Positions 32,311 through 42,661 of a DNA stretch of 64,000 nucleotides are shown here, piece by piece. The stretch comes from Hericium rajendrae (Eukaryota; Basidiomycota; Agaricomycetes; Russulales; Hericiaceae): assembly GCA_033439255.1 (NCBI GenBank), contig CM065879.1:2920501-2984500 (forward strand). Direction: 5' to 3'. How positions within the stretch are numbered: the first letter of the stretch is position 1; each line of letters begins with the position of its first letter. The notes beneath the pieces were generated by a model. The model was not told the origin of the DNA, ran no database searches, and saw only the letters and a list, made by a program, of their open reading frames with translations. A program made the translations under genes and the position numbers.

Positions 32311-34047
32311 TGTGAAGATGTGAGGTGGTATGGCTAAAGAATGTGGTTTATGTAGAAACGACGACGACGAGACGAAGGGCCGTGCACAGCGTGTAGGGGG
32401 CGTTGCAAAGGCGTGGGGGTGGAAAGAAAACCGGGGAACAACGCTCTTTTGTCTCCTGGGTAACATCTTCCCACGCTCACGCTGCCGGCCAAAACTCTCC
32501 GTCAACCTCCATCACACCGCCATGTACTGCCTGATCTTATTGCTTTCCCTGACGCGACCGTATCAACAGCGCGACACCAGTTTCAGAGTGGTCAAGTGGT
32601 GGATGCCAAATTTTAGAACGCTTTTTGAATTCAAGAAACCATTCAAGACAGCGTACGGCAAGTTCGCATGATGACGTCCGCACCATACGCGCTCTCCATT
32701 CACAGGGAGGTCCAAACCGCCAACATTTAGGCGTTTCCGGTGCTGTTGTGTATCGATCAGAGCTTCTGTCAGCCATTTGACTCTGGCAAATCTGACACCG
32801 CCAATCAGGCCTCAGGTCCAGACTCCACATAGGAGGTCCACAGTGTACAAGGACACTACTTTCGTTCACAGAATAATGGGTGCAGACCTGGTCGCAATGC
32901 GCATCATTTAAACATCAACGCAGGCATGACAGGCACGAATGTCCACGATCAACATTCTCAGTCGCAAATTTCGGTATGATAGCTAGCGACAGGAACGTCG
33001 TCTCCCCAAACCGCCTGCGCGGTTGCTATGGCATGGATGGCTTGTCCCTCATCTGTCCATTTCGCAGCTGCAGTGCAGTATTGACAGGGTGAGAGTGGCT
33101 GACGACAGGGCTGGACGTCAGCCATGGGCTGACAAGTGGTCAGCGAAACAGCTCACTATACAGTTTGTGCATGCACAAGCTTGCCCTGTTATAGCCATGA
33201 CAGCACCCACCTGCGGGTATTCGTGAGCATGTACGGTAGCAGTATATGCATTCAAACTGACCGTCATCTACTGCAGTTCATGCAGGCCGAAAAGCGGCGA
33301 AAGCTTCCCCCGCAGCATGGTTGTGAGTTCCGCCATCGTATCTTCCATGGCCTGCCAGCATCTTGGACACAGATCCAGCCCCTCCACACTATTTCTCCAC
33401 CCGGAATGCGCAGGCCGGAGCAAGCGGCTGCACTGGAAACCCGCCTCGATCTTCCCTCACGCGCCTACCCATTTCCTTTGTGAAAGCTGATCCTAAAGAT
33501 CCTGGCGATTGCTGTCAACGTAGTTTTCAATTGAACGGACGTGTCAATTTGCGCCAAACACATCAATGTGCGGACCGCTCAACACCTTGTCAACAGCAGT
33601 CGACAGTTAGAGCTGCAATTTCGGGACTCCAGCCTTCTCAATTATGCCTCAAAATTGTTGTAGGAGCGATTCAATAGCGTCTTACCAAGTCAGAAATGAA
33701 GACTAGGCCGTTACATCGTTTTCTACTACTGACATATTTATACCAGTTCAAACTAACTCAGACATTCACGTCGTGAAGTTACATGCCGAATGGCAATAGA
33801 GACTTTTCGCAACCCTCCGACTCAAACCCAACCAGTCGAGCCACAGGCTCCATAAGTCGCTCCACCCTGCCATCCATGCCAGCTTACAGCTGCATCTCAG
33901 TCGGACTCAGCACTCCACTAGTCGAGTCCGAGTCCGAGTCGGTCGGTTGCGAAAAGTCTCTAATAAGTAAAGAATGGATCTGTAAGAACAGTCAGAAATG
34001 AAGTCCAGTGAAGCAGACATGAAATGTACGATGCCGCGGTTTACACG
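32311..34047. other. Intergenic, 1.7 kb, contains a MITE
   Basis: Apart from the MITE at 33799-33960, no coding region is supported. It separates the GPI gene from the minus-strand BTB cluster and holds the GPI gene promoter. Confidence 0.45.
33799..33960. mobile_element. 162-bp MITE with TA target sites (Tc1/mariner-like)
   Basis: The left end GAGACTTTTCGCAACC and its continuation CTCCGACTC pair with the right end as a 25-bp terminal inverted repeat with two mismatches. Each end is flanked by TA (33797-33798 and 33961-33962), the classic target duplication of Tc1/mariner-type elements. It is too short to encode a transposase. The interior near the right end has three GAGTCS units. It lies about 90 bp beyond the 3' end of BTB-6. 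High TIR identity suggests a fairly young insertion. No second copy was seen in this window. Confidence 0.75.
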
Positions 34048-35150
34048 CTACACGCCTGCTTCCGCAGGTTGCTCGGCCAGACCGAAGATTTCTGGGAGCC
34101 GCATCCAGAATGCACGCCTTAATTCCTGTATCTTTAGCCTCAGCCCTGATTTGCACGCTAAACACATCTTCCACTTGTTCTCCTTATTGTCCCATGTCTC
34201 AGGGCGAAGTAAGAAAAGTATATCCTCGGGACCGTTGCGGGAGTGTAACGCCATCGGACAAGTCGGGAAAATGTCGGTCAATAATGCGCGGCAGTGTATC
34301 TCGCAGAGGCCAGTACTGTCCGGGTGGTCGGGCTTCAAGTCCAGGCGAGACAGTAGATTATACAAGACACAGAGTGCTTGATCACGACTGCGTAGAATGA
34401 GGAGGCGTTCCTCTCCCCGAAGAAGACTCCACCGCGCAGTCCGTCTCCCATCCCAAATGTTTTTTGAGGCTTCCTCAGGGTCAACGTTGTGAAGAAGATT
34501 CCTTTCAAGCGCAATTGATATGCGCATGAGGTGGTAGAACACCGCCGGGAGGATGTTCGGAATGTCGAAGTCGCGCGCGAGACGCAAGGCAGAGGCTGGT
34601 TCGGGAAAGACATCGCCGATGAAGGGCGAGTCTGCATGCTTGTAAGCGCTGCGTCGGTAGGCAACAACACCCTCGAGCTCATCCCATTGGTCGAGGGTCA
34701 GCGGCCAGTCTGCCTCGAGGCGTTCTACTATGAGTTGGCGCAGATGGGTGATTTCATATTTTGTCGACAGTGCGAGCACAGGCCTTGCAATGGAGGGCGT
34801 ATGAGGGCTGAAAGGCACCAGAGAGAACGGTCTATGAAAATTGGTCATCTCATCGAGCACTTATAGGAACGAACAGCTTACGGCTTGCAATATAGGGCTT
34901 CAAGGAGCTTCTGCAGATCTTCGGCAGGGTCGGGCATGCACACGAGCGGAACTCCATCGTACGCCTCGGCAGCGGTCCCTGCATCGGGCAAGGAGAACAT
35001 AGTGGCGAAAACAGGGGAATGTGCCGCCATGACCGACTTGTGTACTTTGAATATGATGCTGCCCGCGTTGTTCGCCAAATTGGCAGCCAAGGCGATGTTT
35101 CCGTCATCAAAGTACAATGCGTCACAGCGTACGACGATGGTCTCTGGATT
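34048..35150 (-). CDS. BTB-6: intact BTB/POZ-domain protein (subfamily B)
   Basis: Exons 35150-34882 and 34831-34048 are joined by a 50-nt phase-2 intron; about 350 aa, no frameshift. The BTB core reads CDALYFDDGNIALAANLA, FKVHKSVMAAHSPVFATMF, LVCMPDPAEDLQKLLEALYC. The second half has ARPVLALSTKYEITHLRQL, DWPLTLDQWDELEG, PEPASALRLARDFDIPNILP, RTARWSLLR, ILFLLRPETW, the CxxC segment MCLACKSGL and IFGLAEQPAEAGV. I prefer the start at 35150 (MNPETIVV), which aligns with the starts of paralogs; an in-frame upstream ATG at 35198 would add 16 residues but probably lies in the leader intron (GTGCGT at 35213 to GAAG at 35151). Expected role: CUL3-type adaptor of unknown target. Confidence 0.87.
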
Positions 35151-35925
35151 CATCTTCACTTTCGAGAGTGATAATGAGCTTCGCTTTACTGTGAACAAAG
35201 AGACGCACCTTTAGCAGGCTTTAAACAGGTTACTTCGGAGAGTTGGACGAAACCGCAATTCGTGAACACGGTGTCAACGCATGGCGACGCCGCGAAAATT
35301 TATTGACAGCGGCAGATGCCGTGTCCTATCATTCGACAACGTGGTTCACCTATCTTGCAGACACTAACTTGCCTTCTAGGACGTCTTGAGCTTGCTAGCT
35401 TGGGTTCAAGTTCTAGTCCTTGCGCCGTAGCTGATCTCCTCATCCAGAAGGCCATCGAGCGTTACAGGTTGCTTTCATCATTGTGCTCACCCAAGCGTAG
35501 CTAGCGCTCAACTTTGCTATCCGGACCGCCGTTACCGGGTGCAACTGCTTCAAGACCTGATATTGAAATATCGCTCCATATCGCTAGTATTTGCTACAGA
35601 TGTCGGCACATCGCAACATAATACATTTACCGTCGGGGTGCCGAATGGGAACTTTCAATATGAAGCTGCTTTTCGCGCATCCACCGTTTTTCTGCGAGGC
35701 TCTGCCATGCCATCCTTCTTGCATCCACCAAAAAAGGAGGATGATCCCTAATTCGCAAGGGCTTTATGAGGAAGGCTCACGGCCCATAAATTCACTGCAT
35801 CAAGCTCACCTGATTAAATTGCATTAGCGTGTGCAGATTATAAGATGTGACTGAATGAGCATGTATCTACGAAGGACATCAGCGAAGTCCAGCTTGACCG
35901 ATTAAGAAAGGTACTGAGCTTTGAA
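35151..35925. other. Spacer between BTB-7 and BTB-6
   Basis: Contains the BTB-6 promoter. A segment near 35236-35275 (GGAGAGTTGGACGAAACCGC) resembles the start of the conserved promoter block upstream of BTB-7, but the MluI motif there is eroded. No gene. Confidence 0.45.
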
Positions 35926-37010
35926 CTACATATCCGATTCCATTTCCTCCGCCAAACCGAAAATTTGTTGTAGCTGGTCCCATAGTGCTTGCCTGACTCC
36001 CTCTACTTCGTTCACCATCTTGGATTTGCATTCAGAACACATGTTCCACTTTGCCTTCTCTTTAGCCCAACTCTCAGGAAGAAGTAAGGTGAATATATCG
36101 TCGGAGTCTTCATGAGATTGTAGAGCCGTCTCGCAATCCTCCCTCAGATCCCCAATGTCTTTGTAGCTGTCTTCTATCCTGCATCGGTCAGGATCAGGAG
36201 TTCTGCGTTATGCCGATGGAATCCACCGCCTCGCCGAAGACAACCAGGAACTCATGGCGACCACGGAGCATGATCAGGAGTTCCTCGGCACGAAGAACGC
36301 CCCATTTCGCAGTGCGCGCTCCGCACAGTGGTGCCGAGTCTATTTCACCTCGTGGGCCCTCCTCGTGAAGCGGATCCCAGTCATTCGCTGTTGGTATATG
36401 CAGAAGGTGATAGAAGACCGCCGGGAGAATTTTTGGAATGTTTAAGTCACGCGTCGAGACATATCGCAGAGGCTGGTTCGGGAAAGAAATCGTCGATAAA
36501 CGGCGGTGGAATGCGACCCGGGCCTATGGTATTCACGCCCAGATTGAAATTTACTGGAGCTCGTCCCATTGGTCGAGGGTAAGCGGCCAGTCTGCTTCAA
36601 GACGGTCCACTACGAGCGCGCGAAGATGGGCTATTTCGTACTTCGTTGATAAGGCGAGCACCGGCCTAGGGATGGTGGGATTATGGGGCTGAATGAAACT
36701 AAGGATAAATGGCCTGTACGAGGAATGGGGTTTTAAAATCATCGGATACTTGGTTTGAGGAACATACGGGCTACAATACAGAGCTTCAAGGAGCTTCTCC
36801 AGGTCTTCGGCAACATCAGGCATGCGGACCAGCGGAACTCCATCGTATGTCTCGGAGACTGCACCAGAATTTGGCAAGGAGAACATGTCGGCGAAAATAG
36901 GGGAATGATTTGCCATGACTGACTGGTGTACTCTGAAGACAACACTGCCCGTGTTGTCCGCCGAAGGGGCGCCTAGGACGACATTTCCATCGTCAAAATA
37001 CAATGCGTCA
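35926..37010 (-). pseudogene. BTB-7: decayed BTB/POZ gene (subfamily B)
   Basis: The BTB exon (RRHDALYFDDGNVVLGA, FRVHQSVMANHSPIFADMF, LVRMPDVAEDLEKLLEALYC) and the splice to PHNPTIPRPVLALSTKYEIA are well kept. After DWPLTLDQWDELQ the frame meets TAA near 36551. Downstream pieces are still recognisable in changing frames: DDFFPEPASAIC, a GARTAKWGVLRAEELL segment, and the C-terminal WAKEKAKWNMCSECKSKM through IFGLAEEMESDM with a TAG at 35926-35928. No in-frame ATG precedes the BTB core; the nearest, upstream at about 37053, is out of frame. Several independent lesions make this a probable pseudogene even after allowing for sequencing indels. Confidence 0.7.
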
Positions 37011-37070
37011 TGGCGTCTGACAGCACAAATCTCTAAACCCCATATGTTTCTGTCAGAGATATGATGAGCT

Positions 37071-37270
37071 TATGTCTGCTGTGAACACAAAAACGCACTT
37101 TCGGTCTAGGATCGCGTCGGGGAGTTGGATGAGAGCGCAATTTGCGAAGAGGACGCGTCGCGACGCGTCGAGGACAAGACCGGCAATTGCCGCCACCCAC
37201 GTTCGGCAGGGCGGCAAGGTTTTACTGCAGAAGCTTTGCCAGAACTTGGTGTTTTCGACTTGGATTGGAC
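37071..37270 (-). repeat. Duplicated promoter block upstream of BTB-7
   Basis: This stretch is homologous to 39541-39700 upstream of BTB-9: read on the minus strand both have a CTCTGGCAAA/TTCTGGCAAA segment, CTTGCCGCC(C/T)TGCCGAA, then CGGTCTT and a CG-rich core with ACGCGT. The similarity shows that the duplicated unit of subfamily B includes the promoter as well as the coding region. Confidence 0.6.
37152..37169. promoter_or_regulatory. 18-bp palindrome with two MCB-like ACGCGT boxes
   Basis: GACGCGTCGCGACGCGTC is a perfect palindrome holding two MluI cell-cycle boxes (ACGCGT), the core recognised by MBF (Mbp1/Swi6-type) factors in yeasts. It lies about 150 bp upstream of the BTB-7 coding start. 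Binding in this organism is inferred. Confidence 0.5.
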
Positions 37271-37339
37271 CCCTTGCTGCGGACATCCCGCCGCGTCTGT
37301 TCCGTCGAAGTGCTCTGGCGGTTTGTCCGCAAGTCATCA

Positions 37340-38042
37340 CGCGTAGATGATCAACTCCGCCGTAAAGCTCGTGCACGCCGTCCTGGAGCCGCAGGCTGCC
37401 CGTCGCGTCCTCCGTCGCACGGAGCGCGTCCCGGTCGATGCTCGTCAACGTGCGGAACATGTAGTATGATGCGGCGGGGAGGATGCATGGATGTAAAACT
37501 TGCACCATAGTGGCGGGCTTGGGGAAGAGGTCATCGAGGTAGACCTGGCGCGGTGCGGCGAGTCGGTGGCCTTCCGCAATGTGCGCGGATCATGTTCTCG
37601 AGATCGTCCCACTTGTGCAAGGTTAGCGGCCGGATGGCCTCGAGGCTCTCGACGAGGAGCTGTCGGAGGTGCGTGATCGCGTATTTGGTCGAGAGTGCGA
37701 GGACGGGATGTCGGGGCTGAAGGGGACGAGCGCGAAGAGTCTGGTGGGAGGGTGGGCCCGGCATTGCGGATGGAGTGCGGATCCTTACGGTTGGCAATAC
37801 AAACGCTTTGAAGAGCTTCTGCAGATCTTCGGTTCCGTCGCGCATGCGGACGAGCGGCGCTCGTCGTATGTCTCGATGTCGTCGGCGCTAGGCAAAGAAA
37901 CCATATCAACGAAGACGGGAGTGACTAGCCATCACAAATTTGTGAACGCGGAAAAGGTGCCTTCGCTGGCATCTCTGTCGAAGACGCAGCCAGCACGACG
38001 TTCCCGTCCTCGAAGTAGAGCACGGCATGGCGTTTGGCGGCC
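37340..38042 (-). pseudogene. BTB-8: GC-rich BTB/POZ remnant (subfamily B)
   Basis: Pieces of the BTB core (RHAVLYFEDGNVVLAASS, FRVHKFVMASHS, APLVRMRDGTEDLQKLF) and of the middle region (RHPVLALSTKYAITHLRQLL, PLTLHKWDDLENMI, DDLFPKPATMV) occur in different frames. The CxxC C-terminal region is missing; the sequence runs into the BTB-7 promoter block. An acceptor (TTTTCCAG) just before the core mirrors the paralogs' leader intron. It is distinctly richer in G+C than its neighbours. Truncated and frame-broken, so a pseudogene. Confidence 0.65.
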
Positions 38043-38363
38043 CTGGAAAAGTCCGCGGTTCCGGAATTGTTACACCGTCAGCTCGAGCGTTACATGAATA
38101 TACTTTCATGAAAGCTGTTCTTACCTAAAAGGCCCTGGCGAAAGTTGTCAAGTCAATTTTCAATGGAAGGGATGCGTCAATTTGTGAGGACGCGGCGTGC
38201 ATTTAAGTCGTCTCATCTATTCTGGTATTGACATACACCAGTTCCAGCCTTCCGCAACTGCTAACTTACAGACGCGCGTACATCAAAGAACAAGCCTTCA
38301 ATAGTATCAGAGTTGACATCCAGTTTAGCACACTCAGAGCGTACCGGTATCGCGCATTTAACA

Positions 38364-39468
38364 CTACGCGCCTATTTCTGCGGTCTGGTCCGCCAGACCG
38401 AAGATGTGTGAGAGCTGCTCCCAAATTGCAAGCCTTACTTCCTTTATCTTGTCCACCAGCCTAGCTTTGCACTGGTGACACAATTCCCATTCGTCCTTCT
38501 TCTTAGCCCACGTCGAAGGGCGAAGTAAGAAGAGGACGTCCTCGCAGCTGTTATGAGAGTCTAATTCCTCCATACAATGCTTTGCAATGTCCGCCAAGCC
38601 TGCAATGCTATCCTTCTTGCATAGCTCGTCATCGGCATGATCGGGCTTCAGATATATGGACATTATCGACCCGACCATGGCGCCAATTAATTCCTGGCGA
38701 CTGCGTAGCATAAGAAGAAGCTCCTGCTTCAGAAGAAGATCCCATTTTGCAGTCCGTTGTCCACCCCAAAGTGCTTCTGCAGTAGCGATTGGATCGTCTT
38801 CGTGAAGCAGCGCCCAATCATTCGCAATTGGTATGCGCAGAAGATGGCAGAAGATGGGTGGGAGGATCTGGGGAATATTGAAGTCGCACGCGAGACGCAT
38901 TGCAGATGCTGGTTCGGGGAAGAGGTCGTCGACACAGGGGGAATCGGTACGCCACCTGTAGGCTTCGCGCCGTCTGGCAATAGCATCCTCGAGCTCGTCC
39001 CATTCGTCAAGGGTCTGCGGCCAGTCTGCCTCGAGGCGTTCTATTATGAGTTGGCGCAGATGGGTGATTTCGTATTTCGTCGACAGTGCGAGCACAGGCC
39101 TTGCAACGGAGGGTGTATGAGGACTGAAAGGAACTAGAGAGAATGGTCTACAAGAATCGGACATCTCATCGAGTACTTATAGAGACGAGTAGCTTACGGC
39201 TTGCAATACAGTGCTTCAAGGAGCTTCTGTAGATCTTCGGCAGGGTCAGGAATGCGGACGAGCGGAACTCCGTCGTATGTCTCGGCAGCGGTCCCTGCAT
39301 CAAGCAAGGAGAACATGTCGGCGAAGACAGGGGAATGTGCAGCCATGACCGACTTGTGCACTCTGAATACGACGCTCCCCGCGTTGTTCGCCAGATTGGC
39401 AGCGAAGGCAATGTTTCCGTCGTCAAAATACAGCGCGTCATGGCGTGCGACAGTGGTCTCGGCTCCAT
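38364..39468 (-). CDS. BTB-9: BTB/POZ-domain protein (subfamily B)
   Basis: Exons 39468-39198 and 39147-38364 with a 50-nt phase-2 intron. The BTB core (RHDALYFDDGNIAFAANLA, FRVHKSVMAAHSPVFADMF, LVRIPDPAEDLQKLLEALYC) and the 261-residue second exon (RPFSLVPFSPHTPSVARPVL, PEPASAMRLACDFNIPQILP, RTAKWDLLLKQELLLMLRSR, LFLLRPSTWAKKKDEW, LCHQCKARL, IFGLADQTAEIGA) are open. The ATG aligned with other paralogs (39468) is one base out of phase with the core; alignment to BTB-6 suggests one base missing within the first three codons. Either a sequence error or a recent start defect. A leader intron (39475-39523) precedes it, and a promoter block with ACGCGT lies upstream. Confidence 0.75.
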
Positions 39469-39540
39469 CTAGTGCTACAAGTACGATGAGAGCTTCTACA
39501 TAACGGTAGACGCAGGAACATACCTTCAGTTTACGATGTC

Positions 39541-39700
39541 GAGAGTATAGTCATAGCAGCAGGCGAAGGGAAGAACGCGTCGCGTCGCGACATCAAGGAA
39601 GACCGGTAACTGCCGCTCCCTACCATTCGGCAAGGCGGCAAGGATTTGCTGCAGACGGTTTGCCAGAGCTTGCTGTTTCGACTTGGACGCCGTCGACGCC
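39541..39700 (-). repeat. Duplicated promoter block upstream of BTB-9
   Basis: Counterpart of 37071-37270. It includes ACGCGT at 39575-39580 followed by CGCGTCGCGA, a partly eroded version of the palindrome upstream of BTB-7. It ends at the leader intron donor (GTATGT, 39523). Confidence 0.55.
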
Positions 39701-39965
39701 CCCCTCTTCTCACATAATTTCTGGTTGATTTACCAGGCATCGTATACAGAACAGGGTCTTCAGCCAACCGAAAACTAGGCAGGGGTATAATCTCGAGGAT
39801 CGCAGCGTCATAATGGCTAGTGCAGGGATGTTGTACAGGGTGCCGAGTGCACGGTTGCTGGGTGCAAGGTAAGCTTCCTGGTTCACCGTAAACGAACCTG
39901 CTACAATAGATGACTCGAGAGTACACTCCCCACTAACCAATGTTCCATCCAGGAATGCTTCGCGG

Positions 39966-41309
39966 ATGACATCGACGCGGTGTCTGTCGACACTGTACTC
40001 AAATGTGTGTCTCCTCGAAGCCTTTCGTGACCCGTCTAGAACTTACTTTTCGCAGCACCGGCCATTAGCTAGACACACTTACATGCTCCAACCGACTATG
40101 GTCGCGGGTTCATGTCGCAACTTGACACTATGGTCCTCAAAAAAGCCGCAGGATGCATCTTCGTCCGCCGCACCCCAACCGGAACCTGCTGCTTTTGAGG
40201 CTGAGGCTGCGGCTGCGTCAGGCTCGCCAGAAGCGCTTTCCGACTCAACAACTGCCATTCCCACCGACGCCATTGTCTCGCAGGCCTCTGACCCGTCTGT
40301 CGCCTCTGCCGCCTCGTCGTTCACAGAAACCCTCGCCGCGCTTCCTCCCTCCCTCACGCCTATTCATTACGGAGACCTCGCAGCGCTCGGCTTGACAGGT
40401 TGGTCTCCCGCGGGGCTCTCGGTGCAGCTGATCGAGGCCATCAACGTCGCGACGTCCCTGCCGTGGTTCTGGACCATCGTCGCGAGCACGCTCGCCTCGC
40501 GCCTGATCATCTTGCCTTTCGCCATCAAGCAGCTGCGCAACACCGCGCGCCTCGCGCCGTACCAGGACCGCATGGCCGCGTTGCGCAAGCAGATGGAGGC
40601 CGCATCCGCGCGCAAGGACACGCTCGGGATTCAGCGCCTCGCGCTGCAGCAGAAGCAGATGTACGACGAGGCGGGCGTGAGCCTCGCGGGCATGTTCGCG
40701 ACGCCATTCGTGCAGCTGCCCGTGACGCTCGGCATGTTCTTCGGAATGCGCAGGCTGTGCGAGTCGTCGCTGGAGCAGCTGCACCACAGCGGCGTCGCGT
40801 TCCTCCCGGACCTGGCCGCCGTGGACCCGTATTACATGCTGCCGGTGCTGTCGGCGGTGCTCATGAACGTGCAGCTGAAGGTGCGTTGCTGAGGTGCGCG
40901 CCGCGGATTGATCGCTGACGGACGTGTAGATGGGTGCTGCGGACATGGTCGGCGGCGACCGACAGATGATGACGCATATGATCAACTTCTTCCGCGTTGT
41001 CTCCGTCTTGGGTATCTACATCATGGGCAGTTTCCCCGTCGTACGTGGCCCGCTCATATGCTGCTTGGCTGTGTGCTGACATCTATGCAGGGTTTGAACC
41101 TGTACGTCGCGACGGGTATCGGCGCGATGATTGCGCAGACCGCCGTCTTGCGGGTGCCGGCTGTCCGCCGCCTGCTGAGCATCCCGATCGTGAAGCGAAC
41201 GCAGCCCGTGCAGCCTGTGAAGTTCAGCGACTCGATTGATTACGTGAAGAAGTATCTCGCGGAGCAGAAGGCATTGGCGGCGAAGCAGGGTGCGAGGAGG
41301 AAGTTTTGA
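39966..41309 (+). CDS. OXA1: Mitochondrial membrane insertase OXA1
   Basis: YidC/Oxa1/Alb3 insertase that places mitochondrially and some nuclear-encoded proteins into the inner membrane. Three exons: 39966-40880, 40930-41040 and 41091-41309. The N terminus is long, basic and Ser/Ala-rich, as expected for a mitochondrial presequence. The insertase core has VATSLPWFWTIVASTLASRL, ILPFAIKQLRNTARLAPYQD, LPVTLGMFFGMRRLCES, MLPVLSAVLMNVQLK, INFFRVVSVLGIYIMGSFPV and GLNLYVATGIGAMIAQTAVL, i.e. about five membrane helices with a matrix loop between the first two. The tail is basic (LAAKQGARRKF), as in OXA1 proteins that contact the ribosome. About 410 aa, no frameshift. Confidence 0.9.
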
Positions 41310-41546
41310 TCGCGCATGCTGATGAGTTCAGTATCTAGATTATATGGTTATGGGTCGAGTAATGTGAGGACGGAGACACCCCTGCTCTAAAAAACCAAGC
41401 GGTAGTCGCATCTGCACTGCACCGGACAAAGTTCGCGGAATAGTTGTGACTGGACAGGATGAAAATTCCTATCGCAAAAAGGAAAAACAGGCAGGTCGAT
41501 GGACTGAAGGACGGTACGTCTGTTATACAACAACACTGTAGGCATT

Positions 41547-42376
41547 CTAGCTGTCATCGTCAACCGGCACATCAACGATCTCAGAGATTGAAAATGCGCC
41601 TTTTACCATCTCCTCAAAGGCATCTGGCGATAACTTGATGTTCTGTTCCGGATTGTTGAGGTCCTTCAGGTGGAACAGTACCTTTGTTATGGGAAGTCAC
41701 AGCGTCCTCGACCAAGTACTGCCTCACCGTGCCAGCGTCCTCCATCTTGATGACGCGATGAACAAATCGGTGAAGCGAGGTTTGTTCACGACGCAGGGAG
41801 CGCTTCACGATGCCACGCTCCTCCCTGTATTGGCGTATCCGCTCCCCCTGGGCATTCACATCTGAGTCTACCCAGACACAAACGAGACTGAAAACGCACA
41901 CTTCCCGCGTCCAAGCCCCTCTGAGTTCTCGAGTGCGAGGCGCACTGCCATTGTCGAGGTACATCTGCATTATGGCCTGCATGGCATTCGTGCAGATGAA
42001 GAACTGCAACGCGCATCTAGAGCTGAGCGTTGAGTGTGTGGTCGGGCATGGGAAGCGGGCGACACGTACTCCAACGCAGACAGCGAGTCGTCCTCAGACA
42101 TGTTATCTGGAGTCAGGCTTTCGCACTTGGCCCAGAACGCAGCTTCGTTTTCCGTGTGGGCTTGAACGGGCACCGTCGGGGGTACGTGGATGGATCTGCC
42201 TGGTATATCTTCCACGCTTGATCGTATGCGTATTTCATTTCCTCGTCGGAGAATTGACGAAGGCGGATGGTTCGTCGCTCGGATAGGAAGGAATAGCGAA
42301 TGTATTTCTGACCTATCTCCGCGAGATGAGCATCAGCGAACGGTGGGGCGGGTTGCTGAGGTCGAGGAGGATTCAT
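41547..42376 (-). CDS. Orphan-array gene T1
   Basis: First of five tandem paralogs of a family I do not recognise. Start MNPPRPQQPAPPFADAHL, then KYIRYSFLSERRTIRLRQFS, MKYAYDQAWKIYQADPSTYP, FWAKCESLTPDN. After intron 1 (42017-42069, phase 2): CALQFFICTNAMQAIMQMYL, a W-rich turn, intron 2 (about 41848-41899), then QYREERG, VRQYLVEDAVTSHNKGTV, LKDLNNPEQNIKL, FEEMV and an acidic end (VDDDS, TAG at 41547). Single-base shifts are needed near 42190 (C run after DPSTYP) and near 41690. Because both sides match paralogs, it may be intact in the real genome. Predicted soluble, about 230 aa. Confidence 0.6.
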
Positions 42377-42661
42377 TGCGAGGCTGCTCTGCACGCTTTC
42401 TGGGGAGGTGCGGTAGGAATGTCATCGAGCATCATGCATTAGCGTTGATATCAAAGTCGAGTCGTCCCTTGGTGACGTAAATATGAACGCGCACTCAGTG
42501 CGAGGATGCAGACGCACCTGCTGTGCGGTATCACCCAATGGTAATCGCAGATGCACGCAGAAAATAAGGGGGGAAAATACAAATCCATGGCTCATACACA
42601 GAAAAAAAATAAACAAACTAGTATGTGATAGGATGGTAGGCCCGGCGAGTTAGTGACAGTT

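Noticed and set aside
37053-37340. C-terminal extension of BTB-8 in an open frame down to 37053
   Set aside because: This segment aligns with the promoter block upstream of BTB-9, so the open frame is accidental readthrough into non-coding DNA.
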